A stretch of DNA of 64,000 nt. Source: Blastococcus saxobsidens (GTDB lineage Bacteria > Actinomycetota > Actinomycetes > Mycobacteriales > Geodermatophilaceae). The stretch covers positions 38,330 through 102,329 of the forward strand of contig NZ_JAAGWG010000022.1 of the NCBI RefSeq assembly GCF_010682065.1, written 5' to 3'. This document shows, piece after piece, positions 8,068 through 17,450 of this stretch. The position numbers and the translations under genes were made by a program. A model generated the notes under the pieces. The model ran no database searches and was not told where the DNA came from. It saw only the letters and a program-made list of their open reading frames with translations. Within the stretch, counting starts at the first letter, position 1. Each line of letters opens with the position of its first letter.

Positions 8068-9111
8068 GTGCTCCCGCCACGCGGCGTGCGCCGGCTGAGC
8101 GGGCCGCTCCTGCTGGCCGTGCTCGTGGCCGCGGTGGTCTCGCTGCCGCTGCTGGTCGTGGTGGCCGCGATCGCCTCGGCGTTCCTGCCGGGACGCTGGC
8201 GCGCGCTCCGGCTGCTGTGCTTCGCGCTGGTGTACCTCGCCCTGGAGGTCGCCGGTCTGCTCGCGGCGGCGGTGCTGTGGGTGGGGTGCGGGCTCGGTCG
8301 CCGGCTGGACACCCCACGGGCCCGGGCGGCGCACTACACCGTGCTGCGGCTGGGCCTGGACGTCCTGATGCGGGCCGCGCAGCGGCTGTTCGCGCTGCGG
8401 CTGGTCACCGACGGGACGTCCTGGTCGCCGCTCGACGACGGGGTGCCGGGCTCGACGAACGCCATGGTGGTGCTCTCCCGCCACGCCGGCCCGGGGGACT
8501 CTTTCCTGCTCGTGCACACCCTGATGAACCGCGACCACCTCCGCCGGCCGCGGATCGTGCTCAAGGACGCCCTGCAGTGGGACCCGCTGCTCGACGTCTA
8601 CCTCAACCGGCTGCCCAACCACTTCGTCCGGGCCGAACGCTCCGGGAGCCGCAGCTCGCCCGAGGCGATCGCCGACCTCGCCCGCGACCTGGGGGAGGAG
8701 GACGCGCTGCTGATCTTCCCCGAGGGCGCCAACTTCACCCCGCAGCGCCGGTTCCGGGCCATCCAGCGGCTGCGCGCCCGCTCGCTGGCCTCGGCGGTGC
8801 GCCGGGCAGAGGAGCTCCGGCACCTGCTGCCTCCGCGGCCGGCCGGCGTCGCAGCGGCGCTGCGGGCGGCGCCGCACGCCGACGTCGTGCTCGTCGCCCA
8901 CACCGGCCTCGAGCACCTGAGCACGGTCCGCGACGTCTGGCGGGCCCTGCCGATGGACAAGACGCTGCACCTGCGCTGGTGGTTCGTCCCGGCCGCCGAG
9001 GTGCCGCGCGAGGACGCGGAGCTGACCGACTGGCTCTACCGGTGGTGGGCGACCGTCGACGACTGGATCGACACCACGCGGCAGCAGGAAGCGACCCCGA
9101 GCCGGACCTGA
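8068..9111 (+). CDS. PlsC-like 1-acyl-glycerol-3-phosphate acyltransferase family protein
   Basis: A 347-residue membrane protein with two N-terminal hydrophobic segments (about 12-40 and 47-75) followed by an acyltransferase domain. Motif I HxxxxD is His139-Ala-Gly-Pro-Gly-Asp144, and motif III is FPEG at 217-220 in IFPEGANFT. The spacing fits PlsC-type lysophospholipid acyltransferases, but the protein is longer than the usual 250 residues. It begins with GTG one base after the patatin stop and is probably translated from the same message. Confidence 0.8.
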   Translation: MLPPRGVRRLSGPLLLAVLVAAVVSLPLLVVVAAIASAFLPGRWRALRLLCFALVYLALEVAGLLAAAVLWVGCGLGRRLDTPRARAAHYTVLRLGLDVLMRAAQRLFALRLVTDGTSWSPLDDGVPGSTNAMVVLSRHAGPGDSFLLVHTLMNRDHLRRPRIVLKDALQWDPLLDVYLNRLPNHFVRAERSGSRSSPEAIADLARDLGEEDALLIFPEGANFTPQRRFRAIQRLRARSLASAVRRAEELRHLLPPRPAGVAAALRAAPHADVVLVAHTGLEHLSTVRDVWRALPMDKTLHLRWWFVPAAEVPREDAELTDWLYRWWATVDDWIDTTRQQEATPSRT

Positions 9112-9137
9112 ACGCGCGCACACCGGGAGGACGACGC

Positions 9138-9755
9138 GTGGACACCTACGACGTCAAGAAGGAACGCAGGGACCTGTACGCGCCGAAGCCCGGCCGCTTC
9201 CACCTCGTGGACGTCCCCGAGATGGCCTTCCTGATGGTCGACGGATCCGGCGACCCGAACGTGTCGAGCGCCTACCGGGAGGCGGTCGAGACGCTCTACG
9301 TCACGTCCAACGCCGTCCGCGCGGTGGCGAAGCGGACGCTGCGGCGGGTGCACACGGTCGCGCCGCTGGAAGGGCTGTGGACGGCGGAGGACCTGGCGGT
9401 GTTCCGCACCCGCGACAAGAGCGCGTGGGACTGGACGATGATGATCGCCCAGCCGGACTGGATCTCCGCCGCGATCGTCGAGGAGGCACTGGCCCTCACG
9501 CGGCAGAAGCAGGCGCCGGCCCTCGGCCTGCTCCGCTTCGAGCGGTACGCGGAGGGGCGCAGCGTGCAGATCCTGCACGTCGGGTCCTACGACGACGAAG
9601 GTCCCACGCTCGAGCGCCTGCACGAGGAGTACCTCCCGGCCTCCGGGCTCCGGCCGACGGGCCGCCACCACGAGATCTACCTCTCCGATGCCCGGAAGAC
9701 CGAGCCCGCCAGGTTGCGGACCGTCCTGCGCCAGCCCGTCACCGCAGCCGGCTGA
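9138..9755 (+). CDS. GyrI-like small-molecule-binding domain protein
   Basis: A 205-residue soluble protein resembling the GyrI-like/SOUL-type ligand-binding family. It starts VDTYDVKKERRDLYAPK and contains FHLVDVPEMAFLMVDGSGDP and LLRFERYAEGRSVQILHVGS, typical of these single-domain proteins. The role is unknown; relatives bind hydrophobic or cyclopropane-type ligands. The GTG at 9138 has GGGAGG eight to nine bases upstream. It follows the acyltransferase by 26 bases on the same strand. Confidence 0.75.
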   Translation: MDTYDVKKERRDLYAPKPGRFHLVDVPEMAFLMVDGSGDPNVSSAYREAVETLYVTSNAVRAVAKRTLRRVHTVAPLEGLWTAEDLAVFRTRDKSAWDWTMMIAQPDWISAAIVEEALALTRQKQAPALGLLRFERYAEGRSVQILHVGSYDDEGPTLERLHEEYLPASGLRPTGRHHEIYLSDARKTEPARLRTVLRQPVTAAG

Positions 9756-9809
9756 GCGATCGGTGGAGTGACCGCCGATGCTCCGTCCGCCCCGATCCGT
9801 TCGGCCCGA

Positions 9810-10265
9810 TCAGTTCGGCTCGGGCGGGTCCGGGAGGTACCACAGCGCGCCGGCCAGGGCGCCGTAGACGAGCGCCGGGCCGGTGTGCGGCAGCCGCTTG
9901 CCCGACGCCGCCCGTGCCTGCCCGTGGCGGAAGGCGCGCCGCTCGGCGGCCACGACGAACCCGACGAACCCGGCGGACGCCGCGGTCGCCAGGCCGAGGC
10001 CGACCGCCTTGCTCCGGGTGGGCAACGACCGGAAGACCTCGGAGGGGGGCGGCGTGCCCTCGACCGCCAGGCCCTCGCGGGCGGTGGCCCACGCCGAACG
10101 CAGCTCCGGCAGGGCAACGGCGAGGGACGCCGCCGTGAGCCCCGCCTTCGTCCAGCCGCGCGCCCTGCGCGAGGGGACGAGGTCGGGCATGGCGTAGTAG
10201 AGGGCGGTCGCGGCTGCGGAGCCCATGGCGGCGACTGCACGTGACGGCGGCGACTTGCGGACCAT
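9810..10265 (-). CDS. Uncharacterised small membrane protein
   Basis: A 151-residue protein with hydrophobic stretches near residues 10-30, 45-55, 85-107 and 128-142, probably three or four membrane passes. No family recognised. I chose the ATG at 10265 (MVRKSPPSR) because the longer frame upstream covers the start of the divergent epimerase gene. It ends PDPPEPN. Confidence 0.55.
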   Translation of the reverse strand: MVRKSPPSRAVAAMGSAAATALYYAMPDLVPSRRARGWTKAGLTAASLAVALPELRSAWATAREGLAVEGTPPPSEVFRSLPTRSKAVGLGLATAASAGFVGFVVAAERRAFRHGQARAASGKRLPHTGPALVYGALAGALWYLPDPPEPN

Positions 10266-10322
10266 GCGCGCATTGTCTCCCGCGGAGGGCGCCGGCGTCC
10301 GGTGGCTGGCAGGGTGGAGGGC

Positions 10323-11230
10323 ATGGTGTCCTCCTCTCCCGTCGTCGTGGTGACCGGTGCGAACGGCCTGGTGGGCACCGCGGTGTGCCGGGCCCTGGCC
10401 GAGGGTCGGTGCAGGTGCGCGCACTCGTGCGCCGGGCCGGGACCGCACCCGTGCTCGACGGCGTCACCGAGCACGTCGGCGACTTCGCCGACGGGGACGT
10501 CGCCCGCGCGGTGTCCGAGGGCGCCGACGCGGTCGTGACCACGGTCCACCCGATGGGCTCCTCCCGGGAGGAGCAGCACCGGGTCGGCGCCGAGGGCACG
10601 CCGGTCCTCGCCCGCGCCGCCCGGGACGCCGGCGTCGCCCGGCTGGTGCACGTGTCCACGGCCGGCGTCTACGACCGCTCGGCCGGGATCGGGGACATCG
10701 CCGAGGACGGCGCTCTGCTGCCCGAGGGCAGCGGTGACTACCCGGACACGAAGAACGCCACCGACGCCGCGCTCGCGGAGGTCGACGGCCTCACCACCGT
10801 GCTGGTGCGCCCGCCGGCGATCCTGGGCGCCGGCGACACCTCGGTCTGGAACACGCTGCGACCGCAGGCGGTCCGCGACGGCGACCGCCGGGCCAACCCG
10901 GCGCAGACCTGGCCGTGGGTGCACGTGGACGACCTGGCGGCGTTGATCGCCGAGGTCGCCACGGGCGCCGTCGCGACCGCCGACGATCCGGAGCGCGGAC
11001 CGGTGGCCGGGAGCACGACCGCGGTGATCGTCGCGGGGGAGCCGGCGACGTGGCGGGACTACCTCGGCACGGTGGCCGACGCGGTGGGTGTCGCGCCCGA
11101 GTGGAACGACGAGCCGGCCTGGACCGGACGGCTGCTGACCGACCGCGCGCTCCGGTGGGGCTGGACGCCGCGGGTGACCCTGGCGCAGGCGATGCAGGAG
11201 CTGCGGCAGGGCCTCACCACCAGCCCCTGA
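10323..11230 (+). pseudogene. NAD(P)-binding epimerase/dehydratase family gene with a one-base frameshift
   Basis: The first part (from ATG 10323) reads VVVVTGANGLVGTAVCRALAEG, a Rossmann GxxGxxG nucleotide site. The natural continuation VQVRALVRRAG is in the next frame and runs on to 11230 as an extended SDR (STAGVYDRS, GDYPDTKNATD, LVRPPAILG). The break lies at about 10402-10405 in a short G run: one extra base would restore the frame as EGSVQVRA. It is either a recent inactivating deletion or a sequencing error; the rest of the gene, about 300 residues, is intact, which favours error or very recent loss. Confidence 0.75.
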
Positions 11231-11258
11231 CCCCCACCGGCGGCGGACGGGCGGGCCG

Positions 11259-12209
11259 TCAGAGGAGCGACAGGTCCAGGCGCTCCGACAGCAGGTGGAG
11301 GGCGGCGCGGCCGGCCCGCGAGTTGCCCTTCTCGTCCAGCGGCGGCGACCAGGCACAGACGCCGAACCGCCCCGGGACGTCGCCCATCACCGCGCCCGCG
11401 ACGCCGCTCTTGCACGGGAACCCCAGGTCGTAGGCGAACTGCCCGGCGGCGTCGTAGGTGCCGCACGTCAGCATCAGCGCGTTGACCCGCCGGGCGAGGG
11501 GCTCGGACAGCACCGGCGTCCCGGTCCGCGGGTCGACGCCCTCGTTGGCCAGGAAGCGGGCGGCCCGGGCCAGCGTCCGCGTGGTCACCGTCAGGGAGCA
11601 GAGGCGGACGTAGAGCTCGACGACGTCGTCGACCGGGTGGTGCAGGTTGCCGAACGAGCTCATCAGGTAGCCCATGGCCCGGTTGGCGGCGCTGCCCTCC
11701 CGCTCGGAGTCGAGCGCCGTCTCGTTGACGGTGAGCTCCGTGCCGACGAGGTCGCCGAGGAGGCCGGCGACGGCATCGAAGGGGTCGTCCGCGGCGTCCA
11801 GCAGGACGTCGCAGACGGCGAGGGCGCCGGCGTTGATGAACGGGTTCCGCGGCACGCCCTTCTCGTGCTCGAGCTGGATGAGCGAGTTGAACGAATCCCC
11901 GGAGGGCTCCCGGCCCACCCGGTCGAACAGGTCCTCGCCCACCAGCCGCAGGGCCGCGGTGAGCCCGAAGACCTTCACCACGCTCTGGATGGCGAAGCCG
12001 ACGTCGGCGTCGCCGGTCACGTGCTCGGTGCCGTCCAGCTCGGCGAGCGCCAGGGCGAAGCGGGTGGACTCGGCCGAGGGCAGCTCTTCCGGCTGGTCCT
12101 CGACCTCCCCTTCGTCGGCGAGGTGCCGCGACCGGTCGGAGACCTCGGTGAGCACCTCCTCGAGGTCGCTGGTCGTGTCGGGTGCGGCATCGGGAGGGGA
12201 GGGGGGCAC
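11259..12209 (-). CDS. glsA: Glutaminase
   Basis: A 316-residue serine-dependent glutaminase that converts glutamine to glutamate and ammonia. The beta-lactamase-like SxxK pair is Ser76 and Lys79 in FAIQSVVKVFGL (more usually QSISKVF). Further family blocks are RNPFINAGAL, AANRAMGYLMSSFGN and LTCGTYDAAGQFAYDLGFPCKSGVAG broken over the C-terminal half. Length matches the family. The start is GTG at 12209; an acidic 40-residue N-terminal stretch precedes the conserved part. It is divergent from the photolyase gene. Confidence 0.9.
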   Translation of the reverse strand: MPPSPPDAAPDTTSDLEEVLTEVSDRSRHLADEGEVEDQPEELPSAESTRFALALAELDGTEHVTGDADVGFAIQSVVKVFGLTAALRLVGEDLFDRVGREPSGDSFNSLIQLEHEKGVPRNPFINAGALAVCDVLLDAADDPFDAVAGLLGDLVGTELTVNETALDSEREGSAANRAMGYLMSSFGNLHHPVDDVVELYVRLCSLTVTTRTLARAARFLANEGVDPRTGTPVLSEPLARRVNALMLTCGTYDAAGQFAYDLGFPCKSGVAGAVMGDVPGRFGVCAWSPPLDEKGNSRAGRAALHLLSERLDLSLL

Positions 12210-12330
12210 CCACCCTGGCTACCCACCGGCCGGGTGCGGACACGCGGCGGCGCTGCTCCGGTCCCGAGCGGCACCACGAATCGCGCCCCGACCGTCGATC
12301 ACCGCACGATGTCCGCACAGGAGGTGGCCG

Positions 12331-13890
12331 GTGGCGGCGAGCGCGGACGGCGGGGCCGGGCCGGACCCTGCCCTGGGCGACTTCCCGGACCGCGCACCCG
12401 GTACGAGGCGCTGGTGCTTCGCCGACCAGCTCGGGCCGCACTTCCTCGACGAACCCGGCCAGCCGGTGCTGCTGATCGAGTCCAGGGCGGTGTTCGCGCG
12501 CCGCCGGTTCCACCGGCAGAAGGCGCACCTGGTCCTCTCCGCCCTCCGCCACCGCGCCGCCGAGCTGGGCGACCAGGCCGAGTTCCACCAGGTGGGCACC
12601 TACGGCGAGGCGCTCGACCGGGTCCGCGAGCCGCTGAGCGTGTGCGCGCCGACCTCGTGGGGCAGCCGGGACATGGTCCTCCACCGTCCGGGCGTGGAGG
12701 TGCTGGCCGCCCGGGGCTTCGTGACCACCCAGCCGGAGTTCGCGGCCTGGGCCGAGGGCCGGGGCAGGCGGAGGCTGCTCATGGAGGACTTCTACCGGGA
12801 CTCCCGGCGCCGCCACGATGTGCTGATGAACGGCGCCGAGCCGGTGGGCGGCCGGTGGAACCTCGACACCGACAACCGCGAACCCCCACCGGCCGACGGC
12901 CGGATCGGGGTGCCGGAGCCGTGGTGGCCGGCGGAGGACGAGATCGACGAGGAGGTCCGGGCCGACCTCGACCGCTGGGAGGCGGCCGGCGACGTGACCT
13001 TCGTCGGCGACGACGGCCCGCGGCTGTTCCCGGTGACCCGGGCGGAGGCGGTGCTGCGGCTGGAGGACTTCCTGCAGCACCGGCTCGGCGCCTTCGGCCC
13101 GCACGAGGACGCGATGCTGGCGGGCGACCGCTGGCTCGCCCACTCCCTGCTCTCCCCGGCGCTCAACCTGGGTCTGCTCGACCCGCTGGAGGTGGTCGTC
13201 GCGACCGAGGGGAGCGCCCGCGACCGCGCGGCCGCGGGGGAGCTGCTGCCGCTGAACAGCGTCGAGGGCTTCGTCCGGCAGGTCATGGGCTGGCGGGACT
13301 ACATCTGGCACATGTACTGGCACCTCGGCCGGGACTACCGGCGACGGAACCTCTTGGCCGCCCGCGAGGAGGTGCCGGACTGGCTGGCCGGCCTCGACGA
13401 CGGCGCGGTCGACGCCGCCTGTCTCTCCGACGTGCTGGGCGACCTGCGGCGGGACGGCTGGGTGCACCACATCCCGCGCCTGATGGTGCTCGGCAACTAC
13501 GCCCTGCAGCGGGGCATCGACCCCTCGGCGATGACCGACTGGTTCCACGAGAGCTTCGTCGACGGCTACGAGTGGGTGATGGTCGCCAACGTCGTCGGCA
13601 TGAGCCAGCACGCCGACGGCGGGCTCCTGGCCACCAAGCCCTACGCCTCCGGCGGCGCCTACATCGACCGGATGAGCGACTACTGCGGCGGCTGCCGGTA
13701 CGACCCCAGGAAGCGGCTCGGGGACGACGCGTGCCCGTTCACCGCGGGCTACTGGGCCTTCCTCGACCGCACCCGCGACCGCCTGGCCGGGAACCACCGG
13801 ATGCGCCGCCCGCTGCAGGGCCTGGACCGGCTCGCCGACCTCGAGGCGGTCGTCGCGCAGGAACAGGACCGGGGCACGACGCCGCCGTAG
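12331..13890 (+). CDS. Fe-S bacterial cryptochrome/photolyase (PhrB/CryB-type)
   Basis: A 519-residue photolyase-related flavoprotein of the iron-sulfur bacterial class, which repairs (6-4) photoproducts in known members. Typical blocks are WCFADQLGPHF at the N-terminus, RQVMGWRDYIWHMYW in the FAD-binding half, GNYALQRGIDP and MSQHADGG. Cys residues in DYCGGCRYDP and DACPF, with one more upstream, fit the 4Fe-4S cluster typical of the class. The start is GTG 12331, with AGGAGG at 12319-12324. It is probably light-damage related; the two downstream genes are on the same strand but separated by about 50 bases. Confidence 0.87.
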   Translation: MAASADGGAGPDPALGDFPDRAPGTRRWCFADQLGPHFLDEPGQPVLLIESRAVFARRRFHRQKAHLVLSALRHRAAELGDQAEFHQVGTYGEALDRVREPLSVCAPTSWGSRDMVLHRPGVEVLAARGFVTTQPEFAAWAEGRGRRRLLMEDFYRDSRRRHDVLMNGAEPVGGRWNLDTDNREPPPADGRIGVPEPWWPAEDEIDEEVRADLDRWEAAGDVTFVGDDGPRLFPVTRAEAVLRLEDFLQHRLGAFGPHEDAMLAGDRWLAHSLLSPALNLGLLDPLEVVVATEGSARDRAAAGELLPLNSVEGFVRQVMGWRDYIWHMYWHLGRDYRRRNLLAAREEVPDWLAGLDDGAVDAACLSDVLGDLRRDGWVHHIPRLMVLGNYALQRGIDPSAMTDWFHESFVDGYEWVMVANVVGMSQHADGGLLATKPYASGGAYIDRMSDYCGGCRYDPRKRLGDDACPFTAGYWAFLDRTRDRLAGNHRMRRPLQGLDRLADLEAVVAQEQDRGTTPP

Positions 13891-13941
13891 CCCGCGCGAC
13901 CCCGGGTCGCGCGCGCAGCCCACCCGGGCGAGGCTGGGCCG

Positions 13942-14883
13942 GTGAGGATCCTGGTCACCGGCGCATCGGGATTCGTGGGCAGCCGGTTGGCCACCGCGCT
14001 GGAGGAGGCGGGGCACGAGGTCAGGGCCATGACCCGCCGGCCCGAGCGCTACCAGGGGGCCGGCACCCCGGTGGCCGGCGACGTCGGCGACGAGGCGTCT
14101 CTGCGGCGGGCGATGGAGGGCTGCGAGGTCGCCTACTACCTCGTGCACTCCCTCGACGACCCCGACTTCGAGCGCAAGGACGCCGCCGCGGCCCGCACCT
14201 TCGCCGGGGCGGCCGCAGCAGCCGGTGTCCAGCGGATCGTCTACCTCGGTGGCCTGGGCCGGGACGGCGACCAGCTGTCCCGGCACCTGCGCAGCCGCCG
14301 CGAGGTCGAGCGGCTCCTGGGCGGCACCGGTGTGCCGGTCACGGTGCTGCGCGCGGGGATCGTGGTCGGCCACGGCGGGGTGTCCTGGGAGATGACCCGC
14401 CAGCTGGTCGCGCACCTGCCGGCCATGGTCACCCCCCGGTGGGTCAGCACGCGGACGCAGCCGATCGCGGTCGCCGACGTCGTCCGGTACCTGGTCGGTG
14501 TCCTCGACGCGCCGCAGGCGGCCGGGCGGGTCTTCGAGGTGGGCGGCCCCGAGGTGCTCAGCTACCTGCAGATGATGATCCGGGTCGCCGAGATCCAGAA
14601 CCGGCACATGTTCGTCGTCCCCGTGCCGCTGCTCAGCCCGCAGCTGTCCTCGCGCTGGCTGGCCCTGGTCACCGACGTCGACGCGGCCACCGGCCGCTCG
14701 CTCATCGACTCCATGACCAACGAGGTCGTCGTGACCGACGACGCCATCCGCTCGGTCGTGCCCTTCGACCCGATGGACTACGACGAGATGGTGATGACGG
14801 CGCTGGTCGAGCGTGCTCGGGAACGCCGGCAGCAGGCCGGTGAGCGGCGCGGGGGCTGGCTGAGCCGCGGAGCGCGCCGGTGA
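13942..14883 (+). CDS. NmrA-like NAD(P)-binding oxidoreductase
   Basis: A 313-residue atypical SDR. The N-terminal nucleotide motif ILVTGASGFVGSRLA is intact, and GLGRDGDQLSRHLRSRREVE replaces a classical YxxxK, as in NmrA/complex-I-assembly-like proteins, where NAD(P) binding rather than catalysis may be the role. The GTG start is 51 bases after the photolyase stop. Its last codons overlap the next gene by four bases (GTGA), so it forms a transcription unit with the CPBP protease-like gene. Confidence 0.75.
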   Translation: MRILVTGASGFVGSRLATALEEAGHEVRAMTRRPERYQGAGTPVAGDVGDEASLRRAMEGCEVAYYLVHSLDDPDFERKDAAAARTFAGAAAAAGVQRIVYLGGLGRDGDQLSRHLRSRREVERLLGGTGVPVTVLRAGIVVGHGGVSWEMTRQLVAHLPAMVTPRWVSTRTQPIAVADVVRYLVGVLDAPQAAGRVFEVGGPEVLSYLQMMIRVAEIQNRHMFVVPVPLLSPQLSSRWLALVTDVDAATGRSLIDSMTNEVVVTDDAIRSVVPFDPMDYDEMVMTALVERARERRQQAGERRGGWLSRGARR

Positions 14884-15644
14884 CCCCTCGCCGCGCGGCC
14901 CGGGCGGTCGGCGACCGGGTCCGGTCGGCGGCCCTGCCGCTGCTGCGCCGCGTGCCGCGGGACCACCGGGAGAGCGACGAGGCCTTCCGGCGCCGCCGGC
15001 GCGTCACCGGCGTCACCGCGATCACCGGCGCGTCCCTGCTCGGGGTCTCGCTGTCGGCGCCGCCGGGTTCACCGCGGTTCTACTGGCTGACCCTGGGGGT
15101 GGCCGGTACCTGGGTGGCCGGCGGGCTGGCGTCCGGGCCGCTGCACCTGGGGCGGATGTTCGGGCCCGGTGACCGGCTGCGCCGGCCGGTGCTGACGCCG
15201 GTCGCCGCGGGGATCGGTGCCTTCGGTGCCTTCTACGCCGCGGCGCTGGTCGCCCGGCGGATCCGGGTCCTGGAACGGGCCATCGGCTCGGTGCTCCGTT
15301 ACGCCGACCAGGGCTCGGCGCCGCTGGTGGCGGCCACCACGCTGGCCAACGGCGTGGCGGAGGAGGTGTTCTTCCGCGGCGCGCTCTACGCGGCGGCCGG
15401 GACCCGGCGGCCGGTGCTCGTCTCGACGGCGGTCTACGGGCTGGCCACGACCGCGACCCGCAACCCGGCGCTGGTGCTGGCCAGCGTCCCGATGGGGCTC
15501 CTGTTCGGCGTCCAGCGCGGCATCACCGGGGGCATCCAGGCGCCCGTGCTCACCCACGTGGTGTGGTCGGCGCTGATGCTCCGCTACCTGCCGCCGCTGT
15601 TCGCCTCCCAGCTGGCGGAGGAGCGGCTGCCGACGCCCGCGTGA
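14880..15644 (+). CDS. CPBP (CAAX/Abi) family intramembrane metalloprotease
   Basis: A 254-residue membrane protein with about six hydrophobic segments. The CPBP motif EExxxR appears as EEVFFRG near residue 162, and the later metal-binding motif as THVVWSA near the C-terminus. Known relatives cleave prenylated or bacteriocin-related peptides, or have immunity roles; the substrate here is unknown. The start overlaps the upstream NmrA-like gene by four bases. Confidence 0.82.
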   Translation: MTPRRAARAVGDRVRSAALPLLRRVPRDHRESDEAFRRRRRVTGVTAITGASLLGVSLSAPPGSPRFYWLTLGVAGTWVAGGLASGPLHLGRMFGPGDRLRRPVLTPVAAGIGAFGAFYAAALVARRIRVLERAIGSVLRYADQGSAPLVAATTLANGVAEEVFFRGALYAAAGTRRPVLVSTAVYGLATTATRNPALVLASVPMGLLFGVQRGITGGIQAPVLTHVVWSALMLRYLPPLFASQLAEERLPTPA

Positions 15645-15660
15645 GGGCGCCGGCACCTGG

Positions 15661-15999
15661 TCACCCGCGCCGCGCGCCCGGCCCGTCGCCGACGGGCCCG
15701 TCACCGGCAGGCGGCGGGGTCGTGTCCCCGCGCTCGAGCCGCTGGCGGATCGCCGCGACGTTCAGCGCCACGTCCTCGAGCGCCTCCACCGCACGCGTGG
15801 CGAGGGCGAACGTGAGGTTCTCGCGCTGCTCCTCGGCGCTGGGCTCCCGATGACTCCGCGCGGTGGCCGGGCGCTCGCCCGCCGACCGTGTCGCGGCGTT
15901 CCAGGGCTCGGATTCCCCCGGGGGACCTGCGAACAGATCGCGCAGCATCTGCTGCGCCCGCTCGATGAACTCGCCCGGGTCGGGCCGGTTGGTCGACAT
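15661..15999 (-). CDS. Small uncharacterised actinobacterial protein
   Basis: A 112-residue soluble protein. It begins MSTNRPDPGEFIERAQQMLRD; a helical stretch around residues 55-90 (EEQRENLTFALATRAVEALE) is flanked by Pro/Gly-rich ends. No family recognised. The ATG at 15999 has GAGAGGAG upstream; the frame is open further but lacks a ribosome site. Confidence 0.6.
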   Translation of the reverse strand: MSTNRPDPGEFIERAQQMLRDLFAGPPGESEPWNAATRSAGERPATARSHREPSAEEQRENLTFALATRAVEALEDVALNVAAIRQRLERGDTTPPPAGDGPVGDGPGARRG

Positions 16000-16104
16000 C
16001 CGTGCTCCTCTCGGCTCTGGTGAGCACATCGCGCCGGAACCGGCGCGCAGGTAGGGGTGTACCCCGCCCCGGGCATCCACTCGCCGGGCGGCCGGCGAGC
16101 CCGA

Positions 16105-16308
16105 TCAGACCTCGACTGACGTGCCGCAGATGCCGCAGACCTCCAGCCGCCGCCGTCCCCATCGGGCGATCGGGATGAAGAAGACCGTGAACTGCTTGAC
16201 CAGCCGCACCCGCGCCCACTGCGAGGTGTTCCCGCAGTTCGGGCAGGTGCGGACCTCCCCGGGCCCCAGGTGCTGTTCCTTGGTGCCGAAGCCGAAGAGG
16301 AAGAACAT
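16105..16308 (-). CDS. Zinc-ribbon protein
   Basis: A 67-residue protein with two CxxC pairs, CPNCGN and CGICGT, on either side of a hydrophobic strand FTVFFIPIARWG. This is the layout of small zinc-ribbon proteins that often sit on the membrane. The ATG at 16308 gives the conserved start MFFLFGFGTK. It may be cotranscribed with the small gene downstream. The 226 bases upstream of it (16309-16534) hold nothing I can support. Confidence 0.72.
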   Translation of the reverse strand: MFFLFGFGTKEQHLGPGEVRTCPNCGNTSQWARVRLVKQFTVFFIPIARWGRRRLEVCGICGTSVEV

Positions 16309-16534
16309 CCCGCCACCGTAGGCAGCAGACCCTCCAGCCGCCCGGTGACGGCGGGCCAGGGAGTGACGGGTCAGTCCCCGACCGTGCCGCTCCGGGACCG
16401 GTGGAGCAGGTCGCCGTACTCCGGCGGACGAGCACATCACGCCCTCCGGTCGGCGGGTCCTGGCCGGGCTCGCTCCACCCGGCGGGGCCGTGCGGCCTCC
16501 GGATCCCTTCTCCCGCCGATCACCGTGCGGGGGC

Positions 16535-17260
16535 TCACGCGACGGCCCGGAGCACCACCTGCCCGGCGGCACCCAGGGGCAGGACCACGAGCAGCCAGGT
16601 CATGGCGGCGCCCAGGGCCCGACCGGGCGCTCCGGCCGATCGCGCCGCCGGCGCCCTGGCTGCCAGCGCTGCCACCAGGAGCGCCCCGATCACGCAGAAG
16701 AGGACGGCGTTGCCGGCATGGTGCAGGTAGTACCCGTAGCCGACGGCGCCCTCGGTGAGGAACACCCCGCCCATGAGCGCCGCGCTCGCCCCGGTCCAGC
16801 GGATGGACCGTGCGTGGCGCCAGAACCAGCCTGCGAGGCCGAAGAGCGGGCCGCCGACCACGCCGGTGATCGCCCAGAACGCGACCATGGAGGGGTTGAC
16901 ACCGAAGTCGCGCAGCGCGGAGACGGCGTAGTAGCCGCCCACCTCGCCGAAGCACACGAGGACGCCGGCTGCGGCGGCGACCCCGGGCCGTCGGCACAGG
17001 GCGCCGACAGCGAAGGCGGTGACGACCCAGGGACCCACCGCGTTCGCGAGCCCGCTGAACGGCCCGGACAGGACCGTCTGGAGGCCCGAGGTCGCCGCTC
17101 CCCACGCGACGCCGATCACGACGGCCAGACCGAGCGCCGCCGCGGTCGTCAGCCCGGGTCCCTGCCCGTGGGCGGGCACCGGACCGGCAGTGTCGACGCC
17201 GCCGGACGGGTGGTTGGCCATGCCGGTCGGCTCAGCCGCAGCGGAACTGGTTCTGCTCAC
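16535..17260 (-). CDS. Uncharacterised integral membrane protein (DUF6518-like)
   Basis: A protein of 241 residues from the GTG at 17260, or 228 from the ATG at 17221 (MANHPSGG). It has about seven hydrophobic helices and resembles a group of actinobacterial membrane proteins of unknown function (DUF6518-like, from memory only). No catalytic motif is visible. It is divergent from the glutamine synthetase-like gene. Confidence 0.6.
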   Translation of the reverse strand: MSRTSSAAAEPTGMANHPSGGVDTAGPVPAHGQGPGLTTAAALGLAVVIGVAWGAATSGLQTVLSGPFSGLANAVGPWVVTAFAVGALCRRPGVAAAAGVLVCFGEVGGYYAVSALRDFGVNPSMVAFWAITGVVGGPLFGLAGWFWRHARSIRWTGASAALMGGVFLTEGAVGYGYYLHHAGNAVLFCVIGALLVAALAARAPAARSAGAPGRALGAAMTWLLVVLPLGAAGQVVLRAVA

Positions 17261-17450
17261 GATCGAACTATGGCAGGTGGCCGGTCCCGCGACGTCAGCT
17301 CTCGGACGGATCCTGCGCGGAGCAGCCTCATCCTCTGGTCGGACGGGTCACCGATGCGGCGCCGCCACCTTGCCGGGAGGACAAGCGACGATCCACTGCC
17401 GCCGTGGCCCTCCACCGGGTCCTTCCGGCTCCAGGCGGGTAGAAGGGCGT

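Noticed and set aside
7074..8312. 735-residue reading frame fusing asparaginase to an N-terminal extension
   Set aside because: The extension is antisense to the patatin gene; GTG 7073 has AGGAGG directly upstream.
11059..14843. Two open frames of 1182 codons, one on each strand
   Set aside because: GC-rich shadow frames over glutaminase, photolyase and NmrA-like genes, with no family resemblance of their own.
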